Below are positions 54,801 to 62,807 of a stretch of 64,000 nt of DNA, one piece after another. The notes under the pieces were generated by a model that was not told the origin of the DNA, searched no databases, and saw only the letters and a program-made list of their open reading frames with translations. This stretch comes from Actinomycetota bacterium (GTDB lineage Bacteria > Actinomycetota > Thermoleophilia > Solirubrobacterales > Solirubrobacteraceae), in assembly GCA_009699245.1 (NCBI GenBank), contig WLOQ01000002.1, positions 186,001 through 250,000 of the forward strand, given 5' to 3'. The position numbers were made by a program, and so were the translations under genes. Every line of letters starts with the position of its first letter. Within the stretch, counting starts at the first letter, position 1.

Positions 54801-55799
54801 CGCTTCGCCGGCCGGCGTGAAGATGGACGCCGGAAGCATGCCTTCGGAGCGGCCGTCGCGGTAGGCCTCGCGCAGCAGCGGCGTGAGCGCCATCCCGGAC
54901 GGGAGCACGTCGTTGCCGTAGGGGATCGCGCACGCCGCGTCCCAGCCCTCCTCCAGCAGCGCTGCGCGGTATCCGTCGCAGAGCTCGCGCAGGACCGGCT
55001 CGTCGCTGAGCCGCACGCGATCCTGGTGGCGGCTGAGTTCGAAGGGCCGCGCCGGGTCGTAGCCGCTGAGGTGCAGGAACCGCAGCGGGTGCCCGTCGAC
55101 GGCGTAGCGGCCGTCGGTCACGGTGAGCTCCCGGCCCAGGATGTTCCAGTACGCGAGGTTGCAGGCGGGATCGCGCAGCACAGCGAGGTCCGGGAGGAAC
55201 GACGGGGCGAGGTCCATCCAACGCTGGTCGACAAAGATCCCCTCGGCCGGGGCGTTGCGGCAGTCGGTGAGGAGCCGCTCCGCCCACCAGTCGAGGAGGC
55301 GGTCGGCATCCGCCCCCGCCTTGAGCGCGACGAAGCCGAGGTTGAAGAACCCCGCGACGAGGATGTCCGCCTCGCTCGGGCGCCGGCCGTCGCGCGGGAG
55401 CGGCCCGGCCAGGTGCGGGGTCAGCACCACCGGGTGGTCGCGCAGCGCCTCCTCGACAGGCCCCAGCGGCGCGAAGATGCGGATGTCGGGATCGAGGTAG
55501 GCGAGGCCGGCGGCACAGCCGCGCTCCTCGAGCAGGTGCCGCAGGAGCCAGGGCTTAAGCGACGTCGCGAACTCGAGCACGTCGTAGGCCGCGCGCATCT
55601 CGTCGTACGCGTCAAGGCGCAGGTCGGCGGGGGCGACGAGCTCGAATGGCTCGGCCTGCGCGTCCACCGAGCCGTCATCGTCGATGACGAGGACGAAGCA
55701 CCGTGCGCCGGGGTGATGCTCAGCGTGCGAGCGTGCCAGCACGCGGGCCTGCGGGAGGTAGTTGCGCGCGACGATCGTGCAGATGTCCAACTCGGGCAC
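51891..55799 (-). CDS. Giant three-catalytic-domain glycosyltransferase (GT8-like, GT4, GT8-like)
   Basis: A 1302-residue protein with no signal or membrane helix. Residues 1-300: GT8-like domain with DPD (Asp103, Asp105) and LHLSGYDP. About 325-400: helical module with WxxR...FPDL...FLRWVADHG. About 425-775: GT4 domain with the E-x7-E signature (Glu672, Glu680 in EGLGLTIAE). About 830-890: coiled coil. About 910-1200: second GT8-like domain whose DxD site reads RPA (1011-1013). About 1235-1302: a second helical module ending FLDWVDHAG. The frame opens 1250 bases further upstream over the ABC gene, but only the GTG at 55799 (VPELDICTIV) aligns with the paralogues. Confidence 0.82.
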   Translation of the reverse strand: MPELDICTIVARNYLPQARVLARSHAEHHPGARCFVLVIDDDGSVDAQAEPFELVAPADLRLDAYDEMRAAYDVLEFATSLKPWLLRHLLEERGCAAGLAYLDPDIRIFAPLGPVEEALRDHPVVLTPHLAGPLPRDGRRPSEADILVAGFFNLGFVALKAGADADRLLDWWAERLLTDCRNAPAEGIFVDQRWMDLAPSFLPDLAVLRDPACNLAYWNILGRELTVTDGRYAVDGHPLRFLHLSGYDPARPFELSRHQDRVRLSDEPVLRELCDGYRAALLEEGWDAACAIPYGNDVLPSGMALTPLLREAYRDGRSEGMLPASIFTPAGEAEFVAWLNERDPQAPRVTRLLQRAWAERSDMRHAFPDLGDERDARGFLRWVADHGSSELAIPEALIPAEALALRSAGAQLPPVDTVRDGVPGVNVAGYLRAELGIGEIARQMVAALDAAGVPAAPIELNAPASRAGHPFAGLDAERPPLPVNLICVNADGVPRLAREVGEQFFEGRHNIGLWWWETNAFPAEYDEAFGYVDEIWAGTSFVAQTLAAAAPVPVVHIPMPIAVAPTHPLAVGELGWPADFTFLYAYDYNSTVRRKNPVAAVRAFTTAFAEGEGPVLVLKSINADKQPDQHAEVLDAIGGRTDIVILGGYLDAPDRDRLMASCDCYVSLHRCEGLGLTIAEAMYLGKPVIATGYSGNMDYMTAANSLAVDFTMIPVGEGAWPYPADGEWAEPDVEHAARLMRQVFDDPQAAAALGVRAAADMRAGHSLLVTGRAAEARLRRIAPRLAGGARAPLPSSARAGALIAAGSAPRVRARGGKAGAALRRIVLRAIRPYTYWQEEINRALSDDARALDRRVNARVSALHATALGRLREQERQLEALRAELAARPVPSGAVAEPQPSTPARPASGGPRVTVVTVGPNAQLAHVRVLARSLARTNPGTPCVWVLTDEPYGLPDVSGEPIELLVAADLAIPGMRELAFEHDRDALAAVLTPAAIEHVLRRDDVDAVVLLRPATFVAGPLDPITAPLVAAPLVLTPHMAEPATGPDALERELFASVRGVFNAGVVAVADVPEALEALRWWDEQVRADCVDDPHRGLYYEQRHLDLTLAVVPGLHVLRDRGVNIGHWNLAERAPRLAGGRVEVDGRSATVVHFSGYDPERPDLATIDRPAVTLASFGPAADIYRLYREELLDAGARDACLLPYAYDAFDDGAPVTDAVRDLHRRLGRDAARFGDPFATGPGTFRAWMAQPAGDDGVSRFWDVIWRERPDLQALYPQHLGEDHEAFLDWVDHAGRTEYAVPWDV

Positions 55800-55847
55800 G
55801 GCTCCATCGAACCAGGTTCTCCGGGGCGGCGCAGCTACGCTCCCGCC

Positions 55848-57125
55848 ATGGCAGACGCCTCCGGCGCAGCCTCCGCCGTGGTCGCTGCGGAGGTCTCGAA
55901 GACCTTCCGTGTCCCGCAGGAGCAAGTCCACACGCTCAAGGAGCGCGTCCTGCACCCGCTGCGCTCGTCGGCGCACCATGAGTTCCGCGCGCTGCGCGAC
56001 GTGTCGCTCACCGTGCCCAAGGGCGAGTTCTTCGGCATCGTCGGGCGCAACGGCTCCGGCAAGTCGACCCTCCTGAAGTGCCTCGCCGGGATCTACGGCA
56101 CCGACCGCGGCGCGATCTGGGTCGACGGTCGCGTCTCGACGTTCATCGAGCTCGGAGTCGGGTTCAACCCCGACCTCGCCGCGCGCGACAACATCGCGCT
56201 CAACGCCGCGATGCTCGGCCTCTCGCGCCGTGAGGCCCACCGCCGCTTCGACTCGATCATCGACTTCGCCGAGCTGCGCGACTTCACCGAGCTCAAGCTC
56301 AAGAACTACTCGTCGGGCATGATGGTCCGGCTCGCGTTCGCCGTGATGATCCAGGTGGACGCCGACATCCTGCTGATCGACGAGGTGCTCGCCGTCGGCG
56401 ACGCCGCCTTCCAGCAGAAGTGCTTCGACGAGTTCGAGGCGATCAAGGCCGCCGGGCGCACCGTGCTGCTCGTCACCCACGACATGGGCGCGGTCAAGCG
56501 GTTCTGCGAGCGCGCGATGCTGCTCGAGCACGGGGTGGTCGTCGCGACCGGCGACCCGGAGACGGTCGGCAATCGCTACCTCGATCTGAACTTCTCCTCC
56601 GAGGCGCGCGCCGAGGCCGCCGCGAACGAGCACGCCGCGAGCGCCCCGGCCCAGGCCATGGACGCGGTGCTCGGCGACGGACGCGCCGTGATCGAGGACG
56701 CGTGGCTTGAGAACGGCAAGGGCGAGCGCGCGACGATGCTGCGCAACGGCGAGCGCGCGTCGTTCGCGATGCGCGTGCGGCTCACCGCCGACCTGCGCGA
56801 ACCGCGCTTCACGGTCCAGCTCCACAGCGGGACGCGCGTCCCGCTCTTCACCGCGTCGAGCGGCTGGGGTGCCGCCGAGCCGGTCGGCACGCTGCGCGTG
56901 GGCGACGAGGTCGTCTGGCGCGCGGACTTCGACAACGTCCTCGGGCCGGACCGCTACTCGGTGACGCCGTCGGTGACGCTCGCAAACGGCACGGTCGTCG
57001 CCATGCGCGATCGCATGTTCAGCGTCGTCGTCACCCGGACGCAGGAGCACGGTGGCGCGCTCGTCGACATTCCCTTCCAGGCGCGACTCGAGCGCAACCC
57101 CGCCCCCGAAGAGGCCGCACGATGA
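55848..57125 (+). CDS. Polysaccharide ABC exporter ATP-binding protein, Wzt type
   Basis: A 425-residue ATPase. Walker A GRNGSGKST (66-74), signature YSSGMMVRLAFA (154-165) and Walker B ILLIDEVLAVGD (174-185) are clear, with the Wzt/TagH-like FIELGVGFNPDLAARDNI. About 270-425 is a beta-rich domain like the Wzt carbohydrate-binding domain, which recognises the capped glycan before export. The ATG is 6 bases after TACGCT (55836-55841). It overlaps the permease gene by 4 bases and starts 48 bases from the divergent giant transferase, so glycan synthesis and export face each other across one control region. Confidence 0.88.
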   Translation: MADASGAASAVVAAEVSKTFRVPQEQVHTLKERVLHPLRSSAHHEFRALRDVSLTVPKGEFFGIVGRNGSGKSTLLKCLAGIYGTDRGAIWVDGRVSTFIELGVGFNPDLAARDNIALNAAMLGLSRREAHRRFDSIIDFAELRDFTELKLKNYSSGMMVRLAFAVMIQVDADILLIDEVLAVGDAAFQQKCFDEFEAIKAAGRTVLLVTHDMGAVKRFCERAMLLEHGVVVATGDPETVGNRYLDLNFSSEARAEAAANEHAASAPAQAMDAVLGDGRAVIEDAWLENGKGERATMLRNGERASFAMRVRLTADLREPRFTVQLHSGTRVPLFTASSGWGAAEPVGTLRVGDEVVWRADFDNVLGPDRYSVTPSVTLANGTVVAMRDRMFSVVVTRTQEHGGALVDIPFQARLERNPAPEEAAR

Positions 57126-57994
57126 GCTCCGCGAGGGTGCCCGAGGCGGCCAAGGGCATGGGCCGGCCGATCAGCGGCCCGACGGCGCTCGGCAGTGACC
57201 CGCGGCGGTTCGTGCTGCTCGTGTGGACGATGGCCACGACCGACTTCAAGCTGCGGTTCTTCGGCTCGGTGCTCGGCTACCTGTGGCAGATCATGCGGCC
57301 GCTGCTGCTCTTCGGGATCATCTACACGGTCTTCACCGTCGTCCTCGACGTGAGCAGCGACGAGCCGGACTTCGGGGTCGCACTGCTGCTCGGCATCGTC
57401 CTCTTCCAGTTCTTCACCGACGCCACGGCCGGGTCGGTGCGGTCGATCGTGCTGCGCGAGGGTCTCGTGCGGAAGGTCGACTTTCCGCGCGCTGCGGTTC
57501 CCATGGCGTGCGTGCTGCAGGCGCTCTTCAACCTCGGGCTCAACCTCATCCCGGTGCTCGTCTTCCTCTTCGCGAGCGGCGGGACGCCGCACTGGACCTG
57601 GCTCGAGCTGCCGCTCATCCTCGGCGTCCTGATCGTCTTCGTGACGGGGCTCGCGCTGCTGCTCTCGTCGCTCTTCGTGCGCTACCGCGATGTCGAGCCG
57701 ATCTGGGATGTGGCGATGCAGGCGCTCTTCTACGGGACGCCGATCCTCTACTCGCTCTCGCTCGTGATCGACAAGGCCGGCCTCTCGGTCGCGCGCATCC
57801 TGCTGATCAGCCCGCTCGCCTCCGCGATCCAGCAGGGCCGCCATGCGCTCGTCAGTCCGCAGTACGGCTCGGTCGGGTCGATCTTCTCCACGCAGGCCGG
57901 CGTGGTCATCCCGCTCGTCGTGACCGCCGTGGTCTTCATCCTCGGCGCCTTCGTCTTCACGCGCGCCGCGCCGCGCATCGCCGAAGAGCTCTAG
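57122..57994 (+). CDS. Polysaccharide ABC exporter permease, Wzm type
   Basis: A 290-residue ABC-2 type permease with about six transmembrane helices. Characteristic stretches are TTDFKLRFFGSVLGYLWQIMRPLLLFGIIYTVFT, EGLVRKVDFPRAAVPMACVLQALFNLGLNLI and VRYRDVEPIWDVAMQALFYGTPILYSLS. It would form the channel for undecaprenyl-linked polysaccharide with the Wzt-like protein, from which it starts by a 4-base overlap. The 3' end faces rfbC with 7 bases between them. Confidence 0.88.
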   Translation: MSSARVPEAAKGMGRPISGPTALGSDPRRFVLLVWTMATTDFKLRFFGSVLGYLWQIMRPLLLFGIIYTVFTVVLDVSSDEPDFGVALLLGIVLFQFFTDATAGSVRSIVLREGLVRKVDFPRAAVPMACVLQALFNLGLNLIPVLVFLFASGGTPHWTWLELPLILGVLIVFVTGLALLLSSLFVRYRDVEPIWDVAMQALFYGTPILYSLSLVIDKAGLSVARILLISPLASAIQQGRHALVSPQYGSVGSIFSTQAGVVIPLVVTAVVFILGAFVFTRAAPRIAEEL

Positions 57995-58001
57995 CGCCGC
58001 G

Positions 58002-58565
58002 TCAGGCTGCGTAGGTGAACGGCAGGTCGTCCGCGATCTCCGTGAGTCGCGGCGCCTTGAGGTCGCGGTCGGAGACGAGGATCTCCGCGCGCGGCAGCGG
58101 CCAGTCGATCGCGACGTCCGGGTCGTCCCACGCGATGTCGCGCTCGACGGCCGGGTCGTAGTAGGCCGACTGCTTGTAAAGGACGTCCGCGACGTCGCTC
58201 ATGACGACGAAGCCGTGCGCGAACCCGACCGGGACGTAGAGCACCTGGAGGTTCTCATCGCTGAGCTCGAAGGCCTCCCAGCGGCCGTAGGCCGGCGAGC
58301 CGCGGCGCAGGTCGACGATGACGTCGACGATGCGCCCGCGACCGCAGCGCACGAGCTTGGCGGACCCGTCGCCGATCGCGAAGTGCATGCCGCGCAGCAC
58401 GCCGCGCGTCGAGCGCGAGTGGTTGTCCTGCACGAAGGCCTCGGTGATCCCGTGCTCGGCGAGCACCGCGGCGCGAAAGGTCTCCGCGAAGAAGCCGCGA
58501 TCGTCGGGGAAGACGCGCGGCTGGAGCAGCAGCGCGTCCGGGAGGGTCGTCGTGAAGGCTTCCAT
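58002..58565 (-). CDS. rfbC: dTDP-4-dehydrorhamnose 3,5-epimerase
   Basis: RmlC epimerises dTDP-4-keto-6-deoxyglucose in dTDP-L-rhamnose synthesis. The 187-residue cupin protein shows DDRGFFAETF, VQDNHSRSTRGVLRGMHFA (catalytic His61), AKLVRCGRGRIVDVIVDLR (Lys70) and VGFAHGFVVMSD with Tyr130 downstream. The other rml genes are not in the window. The ATG giving MEAFTTT is preferred; TAGGCT lies 10 bases upstream (complement of 58576-58581). Presence here suggests rhamnose, or a related 6-deoxyhexose, in the exported glycan. It diverges from the GT2-GT4 gene. Confidence 0.9.
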   Translation of the reverse strand: MEAFTTTLPDALLLQPRVFPDDRGFFAETFRAAVLAEHGITEAFVQDNHSRSTRGVLRGMHFAIGDGSAKLVRCGRGRIVDVIVDLRRGSPAYGRWEAFELSDENLQVLYVPVGFAHGFVVMSDVADVLYKQSAYYDPAVERDIAWDDPDVAIDWPLPRAEILVSDRDLKAPRLTEIADDLPFTYAA

Positions 58566-58618
58566 GCAGCGCGCAAGCCTAGAGCCGATCGCGCCGCCCA
58601 CGCTCTACGCTTGCCGCG

Positions 58619-60733
58619 GTGCGCACCTCCGTCGTCATCCCCGTCAAGGACGGGTCGCGCTGGCTCGCCGAGGTGCTCGACGCCGTCACGCGCGAGCAGC
58701 CCGACGAGCTGCTCGTGATCGACTCCGGCTCGCAGGACGACTCGGTCGCCCTCGCGCGCGCCGCCGGCGCCGAGGTCCTGAGCATTGCGCCGGGCGAGTT
58801 CGGCCACGGCCGTACACGCAATCTCGGGGTCGAGCGCACGAGCGGCGAGTTCGTCGTCTTCATCACCCAGGACGCGACGCCCGTCCCCGGGTGGCTCGCC
58901 GCGTACCTCGAGGCCTTCGGTCTCGACGAACGCATCGGCGCGGCCTTCGGGCCGCACCTGCCGCGCACGGGGACGAGTCCGATGATCGCCCGCGAGCTGC
59001 AGGAGTTCTTCGGGCGGTTCAGCCCCGACGGGCAGCCGTCGATCGTGCGCAGCCTCGACGATGAGAGCTGGCAGCCCGGCTTCCTCTCCAACGCCAATGC
59101 CGCGTATCGGCGCAGTGTCCTCGAGCGCATCCGCTTTCGCGATGTCGCCTACGCCGAGGACCAGGCGTTCGCGCGCGACCTGCTCGCCGCGGGCGGCTGG
59201 AAGGCCTACCACCCCGGCGCCGCGGTGCTGCACGCGCACGACTACCCGTGGGCGGACTTCATGCGCCGCTACTTCGACGAGTACCGCGGGCTCCACGACA
59301 CCACCGGCTACGTCGAGCGGATCGGCGTGCGGTCCACGGCGCGCTACCTCCACACCGAGGTGGCGCGGGACCGCGCATGGATGGCCGCGCAGGGGCTCGG
59401 GCCCGCCGCCAGGGCGCGCTGGACGGCGCGCTCCATCGCCCACCATGGCGGGCGGCGCATCTTCAGCGCGCTCGGGTCCCACGGCGACCGCCTGCCGAGC
59501 CCGGTGCAGCGCGCGCTCTCGCACGAGCGCCGAGGTGCGAGCGCGGGCACGCGCGACGGCGGCCTGCCGGAGCTGCGCACGATCCTGCCGCGACTCGCAC
59601 GCCCGACGCACGCCGATGTGCTCGACGTCGAGCGTCACGGCGTCGTTCCGCTCGCGCCGGCAGGCGCGGCTCCGACCGCGGACGCGTCCCTGCACGTGGC
59701 CGTCGTCGTGCCATCCTTCCGCCGCGGGAGCGGCGGCCACGACACGATCTTCCGGATCTTCCGCGAGATCGAGCAGCACGGACACGCGGTGTCGATCTGG
59801 GTCGACGATCAGGAGGGCCTGCTGAAGGGGCTCAGCGCCATGGAGGTCCGCGACCGCATCCGCGAGTGGTTCGCCCCCATCAACGCGCCGGTCCATCTGG
59901 GGTTCGACGACTGGGAGGGCGCCGACGTCGCGCTCGCGACCGGCTGGCAGACCGTCTTCCCCGTCCTGCGCCTTGATCGCTGCGGCAGCCGCGCGTACTT
60001 CGTCCAGGACCACGAGCCGGAGTTCGACGGCACCGGCGCGCCGTCGCGCTGGGCGCAGCAGACCTACTCCTACGGGCTGCATGCGATCTGCGCGAGCCCG
60101 TGGCTCGCCGACATCGTGCGCGGGCGCTACGGCGGGACGGCGTCGGTCTTCACGCTCGGCGCGGACCCGTCGATCTACCACGCGCGCCGCGTTGCGCGGC
60201 GGCGCGACACCATCGCGTTCTACGGCCGCGACGCGACCCCGCGGCGCGCTGTGCCGCTCGGGATGCTCGCGCTCGCCGAGCTCCATCGCCGTCGCCCGGA
60301 GCTGCGGCTCGTGAGCTTCGGCGATGCGCGCGTCGCCTCCACCTCCATCCCCTACGAGCACGCCGGCGTCGCCTCCCAGGAGGAGCTCGCCGCGCTCTAC
60401 TGCGAGGCGACGGTCGGCCTCTGCCTCTCGATGACGAACTACTCGCGCGTGCCGAACGAGATGCTCGCCTGCGGCCTGCCGTGCGTCGACCTCGCGGGGT
60501 ACAGCTCCGAGTCCGTCTACGGCGCCGACGGCCCGATCGAGCTCAGCGCCTTCAGCCCGATCGCGCTCGCCGACCACCTCGAGCGGCTGATCGACGACGA
60601 GGACCTCTGGGCGCGCCGCTCGCAGGCAGGCATCGACTTCGTGCGCGAGCACACCTGGGAGGCCGCGGCCCGCCAGGTCGACGACGGGCTGCGCGAGGCG
60701 CTGGCGCTGCGCGCCGGCGACGCTCAGGCGTAG
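58619..60733 (+). CDS. Two-domain glycosyltransferase (GT2 plus WsaF-like GT4)
   Basis: A 704-residue protein. The N-terminal GT2 domain (about 1-230) has SVVIPVKDGSRWLAEVLDAV, VIDSGSQDDSVALA and ITQDATPVPGWL in place of the classical DxD. The C-terminal domain (about 350-700) starts VVVPSFRRGSGGHDTIFRIFREIEQHGH and has YFVQDHEPEF and VPNEMLACGLPCVDL, matching rhamnosyltransferase WsaF-type GT4 enzymes. Fusion suggests two sequential sugar additions. The GTG start is 7 bases after TACGCT (58606-58611). It overlaps the convergent DUF2142 gene by 10 bases. Confidence 0.82.
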   Translation: MRTSVVIPVKDGSRWLAEVLDAVTREQPDELLVIDSGSQDDSVALARAAGAEVLSIAPGEFGHGRTRNLGVERTSGEFVVFITQDATPVPGWLAAYLEAFGLDERIGAAFGPHLPRTGTSPMIARELQEFFGRFSPDGQPSIVRSLDDESWQPGFLSNANAAYRRSVLERIRFRDVAYAEDQAFARDLLAAGGWKAYHPGAAVLHAHDYPWADFMRRYFDEYRGLHDTTGYVERIGVRSTARYLHTEVARDRAWMAAQGLGPAARARWTARSIAHHGGRRIFSALGSHGDRLPSPVQRALSHERRGASAGTRDGGLPELRTILPRLARPTHADVLDVERHGVVPLAPAGAAPTADASLHVAVVVPSFRRGSGGHDTIFRIFREIEQHGHAVSIWVDDQEGLLKGLSAMEVRDRIREWFAPINAPVHLGFDDWEGADVALATGWQTVFPVLRLDRCGSRAYFVQDHEPEFDGTGAPSRWAQQTYSYGLHAICASPWLADIVRGRYGGTASVFTLGADPSIYHARRVARRRDTIAFYGRDATPRRAVPLGMLALAELHRRRPELRLVSFGDARVASTSIPYEHAGVASQEELAALYCEATVGLCLSMTNYSRVPNEMLACGLPCVDLAGYSSESVYGADGPIELSAFSPIALADHLERLIDDEDLWARRSQAGIDFVREHTWEAAARQVDDGLREALALRAGDAQA

Positions 60734-62193
60734 TAGCGGCCGATCGTCAGGACCGCCGCGAAGATCGTGTGCGCGACGGCGAGTCCGACGATCGCCACGG
60801 CGACCTCACGGCCCCAGCGCCCGGCGCCGCGCACCGCGAGCGCAACGACCGCGCCGTAGAGCGCGAGCAGCGGGAAGAGGTAACGCAACTGCTCGAAGGC
60901 GAACCCGGTCTGCAGGCGGTACTCGTAGGCCGGCTTCGCGATCACAACGGTGAGCCCGAGGACCATCACGGCGTAGACGAGGAGCTCCGCCCGCCTGCGC
61001 GAGAGCGCGGCGCGGCCGACGACGACGGCCCGTCCGACGAGTGCCACGAGCACCAGCCAGACACCGATCGCCGCGCCGGTCACCCAGCTGGGGAAGCGGT
61101 AGTCGAGCCAGCCGAAGTTCCCGACCCAGGACTTGAACCAGATGTTGTACGCGGCGACCCTGCCGGGGATGAGGTCGTCGACGAACCACGGCCGCGGCAG
61201 GTAGGACTGCAGCCAGTAGGCGATCCGGCCGGACATCGTCGGTCCGTGTCCCGCGGCCACGCCGCCGCCGGCGCGGGCCGCTACGCCCGGGTCGTTGAGC
61301 CCGTGGTCCCACACGGTCGCGCCGAGGCCGACATAGACGAGCAGCGGGACCACCGCCGGCCCAGCTGCCGCTGCCGCGAGACGCAGCCGCTCACCGCGCG
61401 GCAGCCGCGCGATCAGGATCAGGAGCCCGAGCACCGCGCCCGGGACGATGCCGACGAACGTCAGCTTTGAGACGAGTCCGCCGCCGATCGCCGCACCGAT
61501 GCCGAGCGCCAGCCGCAGGCTGAGCCCGCGCCGGAACGCCCGTGCGAGGCCGAAGAAGAGCGCCGCCGCAGCGGCCGACATGAGGTTGTCCGCCGAGACA
61601 CCGCCGCCGAGGAACCCGACCATCGGCTGGAAGGCGACCGCGAGCGCACCGGTCGCGGCAGCCACTCGGCGCCCAGGAAGCAGCTCGGCGATGAAGAGGA
61701 AGATGAAGAACACCGCGAGCCCCGCCAGCAGGGCGGACAGGGCGCGAACGGCCTGGAGCCGATCGAGGACGTCACCGCCTGCGGCGTCGGCGGCGAGGTA
61801 CGGCACGGCGCCGAGCAGGTAATAGGCGGGAGGCTGTGGGCTCACCCCGGTGCGGCCACCGCCGTCGGATGCGGACCGGTGCTCCCCGACCGTCTGGCGC
61901 AGGAGGTGCGCCTCGAGCCCGGACCACGGCCCACGGCCCGTGGCGTTCCCGATCGTGCGACTGAACCCGAGCGCGCTCATCGCCGCACTCAGCTCGCTGG
62001 AGAGCGGCTGTTCGTCGAGCGAGCCGGCCGGCGTCGCGGTCGTCGCCAGCTCCTGGACGTAGGCGAAGTGCAGCGGCTCGTCGGGGACCTGCAGCGGCGG
62101 GATGATGACGCTCCACGCCAGCGCGACGAGGATCCCAACGAGCCCACAGGCGAGGGCGGTGCGCCCAGTGGCGGTCGTCCAGAGGCGCCTCAC
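60724..62193 (-). CDS. DUF2142-family polytopic membrane protein
   Basis: A 489-residue membrane protein with about ten to twelve helices. The extracytoplasmic loop after helix 1 has the family pattern PLQVPDEPLHFAYVQELA, then GVSPQPPAYYLLGAVPYL. DUF2142 proteins resemble GT-C enzymes that use polyprenyl-phosphate sugars, with the acidic DEP pair as candidate catalytic site; the reaction is not established. The GTG start overlaps the upstream stop by 4 bases (GTGA), so it belongs to the operon 63979-60724. Confidence 0.78.
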   Translation of the reverse strand: MRRLWTTATGRTALACGLVGILVALAWSVIIPPLQVPDEPLHFAYVQELATTATPAGSLDEQPLSSELSAAMSALGFSRTIGNATGRGPWSGLEAHLLRQTVGEHRSASDGGGRTGVSPQPPAYYLLGAVPYLAADAAGGDVLDRLQAVRALSALLAGLAVFFIFLFIAELLPGRRVAAATGALAVAFQPMVGFLGGGVSADNLMSAAAAALFFGLARAFRRGLSLRLALGIGAAIGGGLVSKLTFVGIVPGAVLGLLILIARLPRGERLRLAAAAAGPAVVPLLVYVGLGATVWDHGLNDPGVAARAGGGVAAGHGPTMSGRIAYWLQSYLPRPWFVDDLIPGRVAAYNIWFKSWVGNFGWLDYRFPSWVTGAAIGVWLVLVALVGRAVVVGRAALSRRRAELLVYAVMVLGLTVVIAKPAYEYRLQTGFAFEQLRYLFPLLALYGAVVALAVRGAGRWGREVAVAIVGLAVAHTIFAAVLTIGRYYA

Positions 62194-62807
62194 TCGCGCA
62201 CCCCCCGCGCGACCCAGACGAGCGCGCCGACGCCGGCGCCCACGAGCAGCACGAAGGCGAGCACGAGCCAGGCGGACCCCGCACCCCGGCCGGCTCCTGC
62301 GCGCTGCGCGACCTTCGGGACCAACGCCGCTCCCGATTGCTCGCCGGCCCGGTACCACGTGAACGACGGCGTGCCGGGGAGCTTCGGGTTGGCGCTCGGC
62401 GCGCCTGCAACGGCGACCTTGGCGGCTCCCTCGTTGGCGATGCAGACGCGCACGGTCGCAACGTCGCGCCGCAGCGGCGGCTCAAGGACGAAGTCCGTGA
62501 TGCCGGTTCGATGGTCGGTCGCGGGGGCGCTGGCGACCACCCGGCCGGCAGCCGTGAGCTCGGCTGAGAGTCGCGCCGCCGGCGCGCCGTACGTCCCGAT
62601 CAGGGCGCGCATCCGCGCGGTACCTCCGGGGACCGCCGCAACCGTCATGCAGGTCGTGCCACCGGGCTCCACGTCGCCGATGAAGGCCGCCGGCGCGACC
62701 GTCCCGGACCCCGCGAGGCGCGGCTCACGCTGGGCGAGGATCAGGACGAGTCCGGCGACGATGCCGGCGAGCACCACGGCGAGCACCGCCGCGACACTGC
62801 GCTTCAC
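62190..62807 (-). CDS. Membrane protein with extracytoplasmic beta-domain, hypothetical
   Basis: A 205-residue protein with a transmembrane helix near the N-terminus (about 6-27), a beta-rich extracytoplasmic region with three Cys residues, including the CMTV and RVCIANEG segments, and a second helix near the end (about 178-198). I do not recognise the family. It is linked by 4-base GTGA overlaps to the GT2 gene upstream and the DUF2142 gene downstream, which suggests a partner of the membrane glycosyltransferases. Confidence 0.68.
   Translation of the reverse strand: MKRSVAAVLAVVLAGIVAGLVLILAQREPRLAGSGTVAPAAFIGDVEPGGTTCMTVAAVPGGTARMRALIGTYGAPAARLSAELTAAGRVVASAPATDHRTGITDFVLEPPLRRDVATVRVCIANEGAAKVAVAGAPSANPKLPGTPSFTWYRAGEQSGAALVPKVAQRAGAGRGAGSAWLVLAFVLLVGAGVGALVWVARGVRE

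Noticed and set aside
51891-57050. 1719-codon frame suggesting an even larger glycosyltransferase
   Set aside because: The first 417 codons are antisense to the Wzt-type ATPase gene and are low-complexity; paralogue alignment places the start at 55799.
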